Shown here one piece after another: positions 42,702-51,379 of a DNA stretch of 64,000 nucleotides. The notes beneath the pieces were generated by a model, which saw nothing but the letters and a program-made list of their open reading frames with translations, was not told where the DNA came from and ran no database searches. Made by a program: the position numbers and the translations under genes. The DNA comes from Acidobacteriota bacterium (GTDB lineage: Bacteria > Acidobacteriota > Terriglobia > Terriglobales > Acidobacteriaceae): NCBI GenBank assembly GCA_021806005.1, contig JAJZDM010000006.1:1-64000 (forward strand), in the 5' to 3' direction. Numbering within the stretch: position 1 is the stretch's first letter; each line of letters opens with the position of its first letter.

Positions 42702-44129
42702 TTAGAGAGCATCGGCCGGTTGTGATCCACCAGACGATGGCGTGAGGGTTTCCGCGCCGACCGGATGAACCTCGTGAAGGCGCTGTTCGCTCGATGCCGA
42801 AGCGTTGCCTGAGACGGTATAGGCTACCGCGGCAGCGATGATCGCCGGAACGATGAAGGCATGGCCTCCGGTGGCCTCGGCCACGAAGACTACTGCGGCC
42901 AGAGGCGTCTTGTAGCCGGCGGAAAGAAAGGCAGCCATGCCAACTGCGGCATAGAGACCTGGGTTTGTGCTGTGCACGATGGACTGTGCGAAGGCTGTTC
43001 CCAGGGTTCCGCCGGTAAGGAAGAGTGGAACGAACATGGCGCTGACCCCGCCCGTGCCCAGAGTGGCGAGGGTGGCTCCGAGCTTGAGCGCGGCGAAGGA
43101 GAGCAGTTCCTTCGTGGTGTAGTGCTGGTTGAGAATCATTCCCACGGCCTCATAGTTCGGGCCCAGCGGCGTCAGGCGGCCGGGATAGAGCTGCAGAAAG
43201 GCCAGACCGCAGAGACCGGTGAGCAGCCCGCCGATCCCCATCTTGACCCAGTGTGGCCAGCGGGTGCGCACCGCCAGGTGACGTCCGTGGCGGAAGGTGG
43301 TGACAAACAACAGGGCGACCAGGCCGATCAGCAGACCCAGCAGGGCGCTCCAATAGAGATCTTCCCGCGTGTAGGAAGCAGAGCTGGGGAAGCCGAAGAG
43401 CGGCTTTGCTCCGAGGAATGTGCTGAGGGTGACGAAGGCCACCACGGATGCAATGAGCGAGGGCGCCAGTGCTTCGTAGGCCAGGTCGTCACGAAAAGGC
43501 ATCTCCAGTGCAAACACGATTCCGGTGAGCGGGGCGCGGAAGACTGCGGACATCCCAGCCGCAGCTCCGCAGATGAGCATGATGCGGCGCTCGCGTTCCG
43601 AGAGACGAAAGCGGCGCAGTCTGTCCCACAGCCAGAAGCCGATCGCTCCTCCGGCGTAGATACTGGGACCCTCCAGTGCGGCGCTTCCACCAGATCCTAC
43701 GGTGGCGATGGCGGCCGCAATCTTCGCCGGAAAGCTACGCAGATTCATCCGGCTTCCACGTTCGTGATAGGCACGGATGATCTCCTCGGTGGAGTGGTCA
43801 TCGGGATCCGGCGTCAGCCGCTGCATGATGAAGCCAGCCAGCGCAGATCCCAGCACCAAGCCAGGAACAATCGACCAGTGATGAGCGAGATAGAAGCCCA
43901 GAACGGCAGGCCACAACACGCCCAGGAGAACGACCGCGATGGCAGTTATGGCTATGCCTGTGACGACCCCGACGATAGGGGCCAGGACGAACCACTTGCG
44001 CAGATCGCGGGCGTAGGTGTGCAAGAGGTCCTCACGCACCAGAAAGAGCAGGCGGCGGATAAGGTGCTGGAATGGGAATGAACGCCGAGGATCGCTCTGC
44101 GGGAGATCGGATCGCCTGGGAGAAGTCAT
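42702..44129 (-). CDS. ClC-family chloride channel or Cl-/H+ antiporter
   Basis: This 475-aa protein has ~10-12 membrane helices. Selectivity motifs: GSGGSAALEGPSIYAGGAIG (counterpart of G-K/R-E-G-P, with the gating Glu in ALEGPS) and GTGGVSAMFVPLFLTGGTLG (counterpart of G-x-F-x-P, here with Met-Phe-Val-Pro). Presence of the gating Glu favours a proton-coupled antiporter; acid tolerance is a common role in acidophiles. The MarR-type gene lies directly upstream on the same strand, 15 bases apart, so the two probably form an operon under MarR control. Confidence 0.88.
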   Translation of the reverse strand: MTSPRRSDLPQSDPRRSFPFQHLIRRLLFLVREDLLHTYARDLRKWFVLAPIVGVVTGIAITAIAVVLLGVLWPAVLGFYLAHHWSIVPGLVLGSALAGFIMQRLTPDPDDHSTEEIIRAYHERGSRMNLRSFPAKIAAAIATVGSGGSAALEGPSIYAGGAIGFWLWDRLRRFRLSERERRIMLICGAAAGMSAVFRAPLTGIVFALEMPFRDDLAYEALAPSLIASVVAFVTLSTFLGAKPLFGFPSSASYTREDLYWSALLGLLIGLVALLFVTTFRHGRHLAVRTRWPHWVKMGIGGLLTGLCGLAFLQLYPGRLTPLGPNYEAVGMILNQHYTTKELLSFAALKLGATLATLGTGGVSAMFVPLFLTGGTLGTAFAQSIVHSTNPGLYAAVGMAAFLSAGYKTPLAAVVFVAEATGGHAFIVPAIIAAAVAYTVSGNASASSEQRLHEVHPVGAETLTPSSGGSQPADAL

Positions 44130-44144
44130 GACACCTTTCTTGTG

Positions 44145-44648
44145 CTATGTGCGGATCCGGCGGCGGGGCTGGCTGCGGACGGATGGTTTTCCTGGAACCT
44201 TCGACTTGCGATTCTTTGGCTTGCTGGGTTCCGATCTGCTGGCTTTCAGGGCTCTGGCGCTCGGGAGAATCTCTGCGCGGACGCGCTCCACCTCTTCGTG
44301 GTGGAGAAGGCTGAGCCGGAAGAGAATCTCCTGGCCGCAGGGGGTAAGCGAAACCAGCACCTGGCGACGGTCGGCAGGGGAACTCTGACGGTGCACCAGT
44401 CCGCTGGTTACCGCCCGTTGTACCAGTCCCACCACGGAGTTGTTCCGCTCTTGCAGAAACTCAGCCAGTTGGGAGATGGTTGCCACGCCGTGTTCTGTGA
44501 ATCCGGCGATGCCCAGCAGGAGCTGATGTTGCTGGGGTGTGACTCCAGCGGCTCGAGCCGCTTTCTCGCTGAAGCGTACAAAGCGCCGCAGCGCGTAGCG
44601 GAACTGCGCCAGATCACGGAGTATCTCTTGTTTTTTCTGCTTGCTCAT
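44145..44648 (-). CDS. MarR-family transcriptional regulator
   Basis: This 167-aa winged-helix protein includes ILRDLAQFRYALRRFVRFSE, GVTPQQHQLLLGIAGFTEHG, VATISQLAEFLQERNNSVVG, LVQRAVTSGLVHRQSSPADR and RQVLVSLTPCGQEILFRLS, the complete dimerisation, HTH and wing pattern. A Lys/Arg-rich tail of ~30 residues follows. ATG 44648 is preferred; the ATG at 44735 would place the upstream palindrome inside the gene. A TTGnATTG inverted repeat at 44693-44717, just upstream, is the likely site of autoregulation. It precedes the ClC gene on one transcript. Confidence 0.87.
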   Translation of the reverse strand: MSKQKKQEILRDLAQFRYALRRFVRFSEKAARAAGVTPQQHQLLLGIAGFTEHGVATISQLAEFLQERNNSVVGLVQRAVTSGLVHRQSSPADRRQVLVSLTPCGQEILFRLSLLHHEEVERVRAEILPSARALKASRSEPSKPKNRKSKVPGKPSVRSQPRRRIRT

Positions 44649-44692
44649 CCTGCTGGACTCCCAGACGGCGCGTTCCCTGGAGGCTGCAGCCG

Positions 44693-44717
44693 TTGCATTG
44701 ATTAGATCGCAATACAA
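44693..44717. promoter_or_regulatory. Probable MarR operator
   Basis: TTGCATTG (44693-44700) and CAATACAA (44710-44717) form an inverted repeat with one mismatch across a 9-base spacer, 45 bases upstream of the marR start. The TTGNNTTG-type half sites are usual for MarR regulators. Confidence 0.5.
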
Positions 44718-44876
44718 CCTTATTTTACATCGCATTGTGATCTTTTTCCCGGACGGGTCCCAGAGTATGGGTGCCGAAGACGCTTCTGCGACGATTCCCG
44801 GACCAGGCGTTCATGGTCTATAGCATCGGTCCTGCTGCCGGGTACCCGGAAGGGGGTGTGGCGGCATCTTCCTGAA

Positions 44877-44890
44877 GAGAAGCGCTTCTC
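44877..44890. promoter_or_regulatory. 14-bp perfect palindrome upstream of DUF488
   Basis: GAGAAGCGCTTCTC is an exact palindrome located in the marR/DUF488 divergent region, about 100 bases from the DUF488 start. It may be a regulator site. Confidence 0.35.
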
Positions 44891-44929
44891 CATGGCAAAG
44901 CCGCAGTTACTTCTCCACAGAAGATGCTA

Positions 44930-44944
44930 GCCTGAAGTTCAGGC
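44930..44944. promoter_or_regulatory. Dyad GCCTGAA-G-TTCAGGC
   Basis: This is a perfect 7+1+7 dyad, 45 bases before the DUF488 start. The one-base centre argues for a protein-binding site rather than an RNA hairpin. Confidence 0.4.
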
Positions 44945-44988
44945 AGCAGAGAGGCGCTGGGCTTGGCTGCCGGAAGCAGCCTTCTTTG

Positions 44989-45375
44989 ATGGGCGATGAT
45001 GAGAGGATGATCAGGATCAAGCGTGTCTATGTTCCAGCAGAGGCCTCTGACGGGGCCCGTTTTCTGGTGGACCGTCTCTGGCCCCGGGGGGTCAGGAAAG
45101 AGGCGCTCGCTCTGCGAGCGTGGCTGAAGGATGCAGCTCCGAGCACGCCGCTGCGTCAGTGGTATCACAGTCATCTGGAGGAGTGGCCGGCGTTCCGACG
45201 GCGCTATCTGACAGAACTGGAAGCGGATCCCGAGGCATGGAAGCCTCTGCTCGAAGAGGCTCGGCAGGGGACCGTGACGCTGCTGTACAGCTCAAGAGAT
45301 AGCGAGCGGAATCATGCCCTCGTCCTGAAGAATCTGCTGGATCAGAGGCTGGGCGAAGAGAGAGACGCAAAGTGA
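44989..45375 (+). CDS. DUF488-family protein
   Basis: This ~128-aa soluble protein matches the DUF488 family in IRIKRVYVPAEASDGARFLV, DRLWPRGVRKEALALRAWL, DAAPSTPLRQWYHSHLEEWP, AFRRRYLTELEADPEAWKPL and VTLLYSSRDSERNHALVLK. The family has no established biochemical role; heme or nucleic-acid links have been suggested. The start may be ATG 44989 or ATG 45007 (MIRIKRV); the family usually begins near the latter. It is divergent from marR, and two palindromes lie upstream. The YqgE-like gene follows on the same strand. Confidence 0.85.
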   Translation: MGDDERMIRIKRVYVPAEASDGARFLVDRLWPRGVRKEALALRAWLKDAAPSTPLRQWYHSHLEEWPAFRRRYLTELEADPEAWKPLLEEARQGTVTLLYSSRDSERNHALVLKNLLDQRLGEERDAK

Positions 45376-45504
45376 CGCGGGCGGGATGCCTGGTTGTAGG
45401 GGTGCGGTGTCCTGGCAGGTATCTCCGGCTTGCCAGATTTTACCGTGGAGAAGAAAAAACCGGACCAGACCCCCTGCGGAGATCGATAATCTCCTCAGGG
45501 AAGG

Positions 45505-46380
45505 ATGCCGATCATGTTCCTGCGGAAACCCTCTTACTTGATGATGCTCGCCGAGATTGGTGCCTGTATTGGCCTGGCGGTTTTGACCGCCATGGCGGTG
45601 TTCCATGCGGGCCCTGGATGTGTTTCCGTTGGCCGGCCGAGGTGCGATGCCCCGAGCCGGAGGCTGCAGAGGCTCCCTTCAGGAGATGCTGCAGCATTGC
45701 TGCAGGGAGGAGAGCGTGCCGGCCGAAGGAATCCAGGGCTGATCCTGTCTGGGCAGGAAAGGGAGTGGTTCAGCCAGCAAGACCCTTGGCCGTCGTCGCC
45801 CGCGGTTCCAATTCAGTTCCGGGATCCTGCGGAGCTGGGTCCTGGAAAGTTGCTGGTGGCCAGTCGTGGTCTTGGTGATCCGCACTTTGCCAAGACGGTT
45901 ATTCTGCTGGTTCATTATGACGAGAGAGGTGTTGTGGGGTTGGTCCTCAACCGCCGCAGCAATCTTCCGATCTCTCGCGTCTTCGACCTTAAAGCCGCCA
46001 AGGATCGCATGGATCCGGTATATTTTGGCGGTCCGGTGCAGCCTTCGGTTGTGTTTGCCCTGATGCAGTCCAAGGGCGACGTGAAGAAGGCGGAGCAGAT
46101 CTTCGACGGAGTGTACCTGATCTCCGACAAGAGCCTGTTTGAACATACGCTGGCATCTCAGCCGGATCCGAGTGTCTTTCATGTGTATCTGGGGTACGCC
46201 GGGTGGACGACGGATCAACTGCGGAATGAGGTGAAGATGGGCGCATGGTTCATCTTTCCGGCAAAGACCTCCGCCGTATTCAATGCCGATCCGGATGTTT
46301 TGTGGAATCAGATGATCCGCGAGACGCAGTTGGAGATGGCGCAGGTGAGACCCCTGCGGGGAATCTCTCCCCGTCCGTGA
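45505..46380 (+). CDS. YqgE/AlgH-family protein with membrane anchor
   Basis: This 291-aa protein ends in the UPF0301/AlgH domain (residues ~110-285): GPGKLLVASRGLGDPHFAKT, VILLVHYDERGVVGLVLNRR, VYFGGPVQPSVVFALMQS and VYLGYAGWTTDQLRNEVKMG. The family is normally ~185 aa and cytosolic. Here ~100 extra residues precede it, with a hydrophobic helix (LAEIGACIGLAVLTAMAVFH) and a Cys/Arg-rich linker, so the domain may be exported or membrane-tethered. ATG 45505 has AGGGAAGG immediately upstream. Family function is unclear (AlgH affects alginate and virulence gene expression in pseudomonads). Confidence 0.82.
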   Translation: MPIMFLRKPSYLMMLAEIGACIGLAVLTAMAVFHAGPGCVSVGRPRCDAPSRRLQRLPSGDAAALLQGGERAGRRNPGLILSGQEREWFSQQDPWPSSPAVPIQFRDPAELGPGKLLVASRGLGDPHFAKTVILLVHYDERGVVGLVLNRRSNLPISRVFDLKAAKDRMDPVYFGGPVQPSVVFALMQSKGDVKKAEQIFDGVYLISDKSLFEHTLASQPDPSVFHVYLGYAGWTTDQLRNEVKMGAWFIFPAKTSAVFNADPDVLWNQMIRETQLEMAQVRPLRGISPRP

Positions 46381-46641
46381 AGACTTTTCTGTGCAGGTGG
46401 ATCCCGTGCCTCGGCCTTGATGGACGGTTTCCCCATTTCCGAAGTGGGTTGCGAGCGGTGTTCGTGACTGGCCTGCGGGATGATTCAGGGGTCTCCAAGT
46501 ACGGCTCGTCTTGGAGGATGAACACCTCGACTGCGGCGCAGCGGGTAGCAGGCGCCGCTACGTGTCTCTCCGGCGTGTCAGCAGCGGACAAGAATCAGGC
46601 GCTCTTCTGTCCCGATTCCAGCTCCTGCAGCGCAGCAGCGT

Positions 46642-47955
46642 TTACTTTGCAGCGGCCACTGCCGGACAACTGCCGCGATGGAAGATCACCTGCGAGGATG
46701 GATTGGGCTGATAGGCGCGAAGTCTCTTCTCGAAATCCTTGAATGGAACCGGCCCCGCATAGTCATACACGTTGCCCTCGCATTCCACCTGACCATCCAG
46801 GGCGAAGAGCGCGTACGTTCCCACCGAGCCGCCGCTGTAGCTGATTCTTGTGCCGAAGATATTGCTGAAGCGCGACACGTCGCCACCGGACTCCAGCGCT
46901 TTGAGCAGCAGCAGGTGCACCTTGGCCGGCGTTGTGAGCGCGCCGCCGGCCTCGAGGTGAATCCCGAGTGCGTCGGCGAGTCCGTCGGCAGCGAGATCGG
47001 AATCAAGATGAGAGGGTATTCCAGTGTTTGCAGTCGCGGAGCCGGCAGCGCTCTTCCCGATGCTCGAATTGCTGTTCCGCGCGGTTGTCTGATCCGCGCC
47101 CATGGTTGAGTTGTCAGAAAGGTTGGAGAGCGAATCGATGAAGCTTTGCATGTTCCGAACGCCAGGATCATCCTTCCCATTTACGCTCAGCAGGCAATCG
47201 TGAACCCGCAGCAGAGCCAGCAGTCGGGTAACAAAGGGCGACTGTGCCGGCTCGATCGGCTGCAAGGAGCCAGGCATATACGAGGACGGCGAGAGTACTG
47301 TCACATTCAGAACGCGCAAGTCCCGCCCGACGTCGTCGATGAATGCCTGGTCTTCAATCGTGCCGCGCACGGGGCTGTTCGAGTATCCGGAGTTGAACAC
47401 GCCCAGAACGGCGGTGGCAAGCTGCACATCGGAACCCGATAACGGCAGAGCAAACTGCGCTTCAGGGCTGGCGCCCGCGCCCAGGTTGAGGCCGGTAATG
47501 TTTCCTTTGCGGCGTGGGTTAACCGGATTTCCTGACAGATCGCAGACGCTCCCGGCGCGGTTCAGCATCTCCGCCATGGTTTGCATATCCGAGCGCCACA
47601 CAGCAAACTCCGGGATGACATTGTTTTCGAAGGGCAGCAAGACAACCTTCTCGGCAGGGTCCTCCACCTGGATGCTGCACCGCCCGCCTGCCGCATCGCT
47701 CGTGAAGCGGGCTGGCTGACCGCTCAGCAGGCCGGCGACCTCGCAGGCAACCGCTTCGCTGTCGGACTCCAGCGCTCGATAGGTGAGCATCTCGGTTTCG
47801 ATGGAAAACCTCGGTGCCGAAGACAGAACCTGTCCGCCGGCCGAATTGGACGGCGAACTCTGCGCCCAGGCGCGCGGCGCGCCTGGGGCCAGGCTCAGCG
47901 CCACGGAGAGGCCGGTAGAGATCAGTGGAGCTGCGGAGTGAGCAGTGACCTTCAT
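46642..47955 (-). CDS. Secreted protein of unknown function
   Basis: This 437-aa protein starts at ATG 47955 (GGGGG about eight bases upstream) with a signal peptide (MKVTAHSAAPLISTGLSVAL ... PRAWAQ). The mature part is rich in Ser, Asn and Gly, with segments such as RFSIETEMLTYRALESDSEA, VACEVAGLLSGQPARF, SPFVTRLLALLRVHDCLLSV, KVHLLLLKALESGGDVSRFS and VGTYALFALDGQVECEGNVY. Four or more Cys suggest periplasmic disulphides. I recognise no domain. The frame is open to 48204, but the residues before 47955 lack protein character. No operon partner. Confidence 0.72.
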   Translation of the reverse strand: MKVTAHSAAPLISTGLSVALSLAPGAPRAWAQSSPSNSAGGQVLSSAPRFSIETEMLTYRALESDSEAVACEVAGLLSGQPARFTSDAAGGRCSIQVEDPAEKVVLLPFENNVIPEFAVWRSDMQTMAEMLNRAGSVCDLSGNPVNPRRKGNITGLNLGAGASPEAQFALPLSGSDVQLATAVLGVFNSGYSNSPVRGTIEDQAFIDDVGRDLRVLNVTVLSPSSYMPGSLQPIEPAQSPFVTRLLALLRVHDCLLSVNGKDDPGVRNMQSFIDSLSNLSDNSTMGADQTTARNSNSSIGKSAAGSATANTGIPSHLDSDLAADGLADALGIHLEAGGALTTPAKVHLLLLKALESGGDVSRFSNIFGTRISYSGGSVGTYALFALDGQVECEGNVYDYAGPVPFKDFEKRLRAYQPNPSSQVIFHRGSCPAVAAAK

Positions 47956-48279
47956 GATGTGCCCCCACTCATCGTCAGACGTCCACCAGGACGATGGACG
48001 TCCAAAGGTAAGGATGATTTTACGAAAGTGTACACGTTTCATCTGATCCAGCGGCTGGTATTTGCTAGCGAGGGAGGCGGATTTGTGGAGCGGAGAGCCC
48101 ATAGGCTGCTGCCAGACGAAAGAAGGGGAGATTTGGAGACGTTGCATGTGAGGAACAACGCTTCTCCAGGCCGAAGGCAGCCAAGGACCGCACGGGTTCT
48201 GCATTTTGGGAAGGACTGGCGCAGCCTTATGGAATTGTCAGTGTAGATGAAGTTGTAGTTGGAAGCCTTGGCCGCGATG

Positions 48280-48303
48280 GGCGCTTTCTCCAACGAAAGC
48301 GCC
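48280..48303 (-). terminator. Terminator-like hairpin
   Basis: GGCGCTTTC (48280-48288), loop TCCAAC, GAAAGCGCC (48295-48303): a perfect 9-bp stem, about 30 bases downstream (minus strand) of the stop at 48332. Confidence 0.45.
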
Positions 48304-48331
48304 GCTGCAAGCCCTCTCCGGGCACATCCCC

Positions 48332-48580
48332 TTAGAACCCATGAACACTGGAAGTGCTATAGGCTGCGTCTGCCCTGTTGGAGTCGAAGGTCGAATGGAA
48401 GCCAGCGGAGAACATCTTCAAACGCATGATGTCATCCCGTCGGAAGGTGGGAGCTTCTGACGTCTTTCTGGGATGTTCTGGCATATGTCGGGTGGGTGCG
48501 GGAACAACTGCGGAGCGAGATGCAATTGGTGAAACCTCTCCGGGAAGCTCCCCGCCCACAGGACTGCTTTGAGCGTGTGC
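48332..48580 (-). pseudogene. Possible 3' remnant of an unidentified gene
   Basis: The minus-strand frame ends FSAGFHSTFDSNRADAAYST then SSVHGF and a stop, with an ordinary protein-like composition, while the upstream part of the frame loses that character and runs into GH3. A hairpin terminator 30 bases past the stop suggests the end is genuine. It may be a truncated gene or a short intact ORF. I do not recognise the family. Confidence 0.25.
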
Positions 48581-48605
48581 CGCCTGTTTGGTGGAGGAGC
48601 CGTGG

Positions 48606-50849
48606 TTACTGGACCTGAAGCGTGGTCTGCAGCGGAAGATCGGCCGATGAGTCTCCGGCCATGAGAACGATAGGTGTGGCCTCCACTTCGAGAGCCTGGG
48701 CGTGGTTGTCCCAGAAGGCCAGGCGCAGTGCGGGCAAGGGGATGTGGACGGTGTGGGTCTGGCCGGCCGCGACGCTGACGCGCTGGAAACCCTCCAGTTC
48801 CTCGCGAGGGCGATCGATGGATGAGTGCGGATAGTGAACGTAGAGTTGCACCACGGCATCTCCGGCTCGCTGGCCGGTGTTGGTCACATCGACGCTGGCA
48901 GTAATCTCGCCATCTTTGGCAAGGTGGGAAGAACTGGTGCGGAGGTTGGAGAATCGAAAGGCTGTGTAGCTGAGCCCGAAGCCGAAGGGGTAGAGCGGCT
49001 GCCCTTTGAAGTACATGTAGGTGTGGCCGTCGCGGATGTTGTAATCCATCAACGGCGGTAGCTGGCCGGCCGAGCTGGGCCAGGTCTCCACCAGATGCCC
49101 GCCGGGGTCTGCGTCGCCAAACAAAACCTTGGCCAGTGCGGTTCCTTCATCCTGAGAGCTTTGCGCCATGTGCAGAATGGCCGGCAGATTCGCCTGGCTC
49201 CAGTTGATGGCGAAGGGGAAGCTGGAGACCAGAATCTCAACCGTGCGCGGGTTTACGTCGAAGATCTGCTTGGCGATCTGCTCCTGGGCGAGGTTGATGC
49301 TCTCGCGGTCGCGTCCTTCACGCCCGTCGCTGGGTGTGGTGCAGGGCAGGGTGTTGCCGCCGTCGGGGGTGTTCACCCAGGCCTGGCCCTGGTCGCCGCA
49401 GGTCGGATCGTTGCCGACGACCACGATGGCGACGTCCGAGTGTCGCGCCGCCTGAACCGCAGCTATTTCATCCTGGGGCGAGTTGTAGGGCACGTAGTTG
49501 ATCTTGACGTAAGGGCCCACCTCGTCGCGAATACCCTCCAGCGGCGTTACGGCATAGGGTGGCGTACCGCCGTACCAGTCTCCGTGCACCACGTCGGCCA
49601 AGGGGCCGATCACCGCGATGGAGTGAATCTTGCTCTTATCCAGGGGAAGGAAGTTGTTCTGGTTCTTGAGCAGGACAACGGATTCGAGCGCCAGCCTTTG
49701 CGAGACCGAGCGATCGCGATCGGTATCCCAGGGCGAGGGCTGATCGCCAGTCTGGCGGATGGCGGTGTAAGGAACCATGCCCGGTGGATCCAGCAGGCCG
49801 AGCTTGATTTCGATGCGGAACTTGCTCCGCAGCGCCTGATCGATCTCGGACTCGGAGATCGAGCCTTGCTTCACCGCTGCGTGCATCGAGTCCTTGTAGT
49901 TATCCAGGAACTGATTGATGCCGGCCTTGAAGGAGGCAACCACCGCTGCATCCTGATTGGGGAAGAGATGGCGGGGGTCCACCAGCAGATGGATCGCGCC
50001 GCCATCGCTGGAGATCACATCCAGGCCCCACTGGTCGATGAGCAGAGAGCGCAGGATGGGGTTGATGGCCATCGGCGTGCCGTTCCAGGCGTTGTAGGAG
50101 GCCATCACGGCTTTGGCTCCGCCCTGCTGAAAGCCCATGCGGAAGGGAACCGAGTAGTACTCCCAGAAGAGGCGCTGGCCGAAGTTGGAGGAGGAACTGG
50201 TGCGGTAGTTTTCGTTCTCATTGGCCAGAAAGTGCTTCAGCAGGGCAGCGGCCTGCCAGTACTTCGGGTTATCGCCCTGCAGGCCGTGGATGAAGGCGGT
50301 CGCCATGGTTCCGTTGAAGAAGGGATCTTCGCCGTAGACCTCCTCGCTGCGTCCCCAGCGGGGATCGCGGTCGAGGTCAGCTTGCGGACCCCAGAGCATG
50401 AGGATCTGGCGGTGATATTTGGGAGTCTGGGTGATATAGCGAGCCTCATATCCCTCGACTGCGGCAGCCTGACGGACCAGATCTGGATCCCAGCTCTCGC
50501 CCATCCCTGGAGGCTGCGGAAACTGGGTGGTGGTGATGGGTTCACGGGTATAACTGGACTGGCGCTGCACAACGCCGTGGATCCCCTCAGAGCTGCCGAT
50601 GTTGGGCACGCCGAGGCGCGGAACGCCGGTCGAGGTGCCCAGGCAGTCAATCTTCTCATCCAGCGTCATGCGCGAGAGAAGGTCGTCGATGCGCTTCTCA
50701 GTCGGCAGCTTCGGGTCGTCGAAGGGATAGTGCTGCAACTGCCACTGCGAGACCTGCTGCGGAGGAGCGATGGGCTGCTTCTGGGCGGCGGCTCCAGCGG
50801 TGAAGGCAAGCTCTGAGCAGAGAGCCAGGAGGACGGGAAGTTTCAGCAA
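48606..50849 (-). CDS. Glycoside hydrolase family 3 enzyme (beta-glucosidase/xylosidase)
   Basis: This ~747-aa exported enzyme (signal MLKLPVLLALCSELAFTAGA region) releases sugars from beta-linked oligosaccharides. The GH3 N-domain shows RIDDLLSRMTLDEKIDCLGT, DLDRDPRWGRSEEVYGEDPF (family R-W-G-R), ALLKHFLANENENYR and the nucleophile Asp near residue 282 in VISSDGGAIHLL. The C-domain and a fibronectin III-like domain follow (VDVTNTGQRAGDAVVQLYVH). S-D-G-G-A instead of S-D-W-G resembles bacterial xylosidase-type GH3. TTG 50849 has AGGTGA five bases upstream; GTG 50858 is the alternative. Confidence 0.9.
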   Translation of the reverse strand: MLKLPVLLALCSELAFTAGAAAQKQPIAPPQQVSQWQLQHYPFDDPKLPTEKRIDDLLSRMTLDEKIDCLGTSTGVPRLGVPNIGSSEGIHGVVQRQSSYTREPITTTQFPQPPGMGESWDPDLVRQAAAVEGYEARYITQTPKYHRQILMLWGPQADLDRDPRWGRSEEVYGEDPFFNGTMATAFIHGLQGDNPKYWQAAALLKHFLANENENYRTSSSSNFGQRLFWEYYSVPFRMGFQQGGAKAVMASYNAWNGTPMAINPILRSLLIDQWGLDVISSDGGAIHLLVDPRHLFPNQDAAVVASFKAGINQFLDNYKDSMHAAVKQGSISESEIDQALRSKFRIEIKLGLLDPPGMVPYTAIRQTGDQPSPWDTDRDRSVSQRLALESVVLLKNQNNFLPLDKSKIHSIAVIGPLADVVHGDWYGGTPPYAVTPLEGIRDEVGPYVKINYVPYNSPQDEIAAVQAARHSDVAIVVVGNDPTCGDQGQAWVNTPDGGNTLPCTTPSDGREGRDRESINLAQEQIAKQIFDVNPRTVEILVSSFPFAINWSQANLPAILHMAQSSQDEGTALAKVLFGDADPGGHLVETWPSSAGQLPPLMDYNIRDGHTYMYFKGQPLYPFGFGLSYTAFRFSNLRTSSSHLAKDGEITASVDVTNTGQRAGDAVVQLYVHYPHSSIDRPREELEGFQRVSVAAGQTHTVHIPLPALRLAFWDNHAQALEVEATPIVLMAGDSSADLPLQTTLQVQ

Positions 50850-51379
50850 GTACGTCACCTTTCTGATCCCGGGAGGCACGGTACACCAACGCGGCGGGAC
50901 GAGAAGATACGAGCGATTAAAGCGTATCAAATAACGGGATCGGAAGAGAGAGAGTTTCTTCGAATGGCCGGTTGCGGATCGGAGCTGGATCTGCCCCCAG
51001 TTCTGCCACGAACGATTGCGCCACCGCTGTCAGAATCAATCCCGGGCGCAGGTGGTCCGCTTCAGCAGCGCTGGCTGCCGTACCTCCGAGCGTCGCCTCT
51101 CTTGCGCAGATAGCTGGACGCGGAACGGCTATCGCCTTCGTGAGGGCCGGGCCGCCAAGCAAGCATCGCCACGCTCGCCATGCGCTCCTCCGCCGACTTC
51201 GATCATTCCAACTGCACTTTAAGGAACCGTTTCCGGACTCTTCGCGTAGTATGAAGTGCACTCGGGCTTTTGATTTCCCTGTAGCCGCTGCTTCCGCGGT
51301 ACGGCTGCCCTTTCATCGTCGCATCCTCACCATCGCGCCCTGCGCCTGTCTGCGCTCGGGCCGTTCAGGAGAATCTTCT
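50850..51379. other. Divergent region GH3 / ABC-M1 operon
   Basis: This 530-base gap contains a GATACG / CGTATC inverted repeat (50906-50928) overlapping a TTGATA...TATCTT promoter-like pair for GH3 on the minus strand. The plus-strand frame into the ABC ATPase is open but lacks homology until GTG 51380. No separate gene was identified. Confidence 0.4.
50906..50928 (-). promoter_or_regulatory. Inverted repeat at the GH3 promoter
   Basis: GATACG (50906-50911) and CGTATC (50923-50928), 11-base spacer, overlapping a TTGATA box at 50925-50930 (minus strand). It is a candidate repressor site. Confidence 0.35.

Larger units (their letters stand above)
47956..48605. other. Gap with possible gene remnant
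   Basis: This 650-base gap separates the secreted unknown from the GH3 gene. It contains a minus-strand frame ending at 48332 and a terminator-like hairpin at 48280-48303, listed separately. Nothing else was recognised. Confidence 0.4.

Noticed and set aside
42861-44081. 406-codon plus-strand open frame
   Set aside because: Antisense to the ClC gene; rich in Gln, Gly and Glu, typical of a shadow.
49095-50816. 573-codon plus-strand open frame
   Set aside because: It lies wholly antisense to the GH3 gene, has no recognisable motif and a shadow-type composition.
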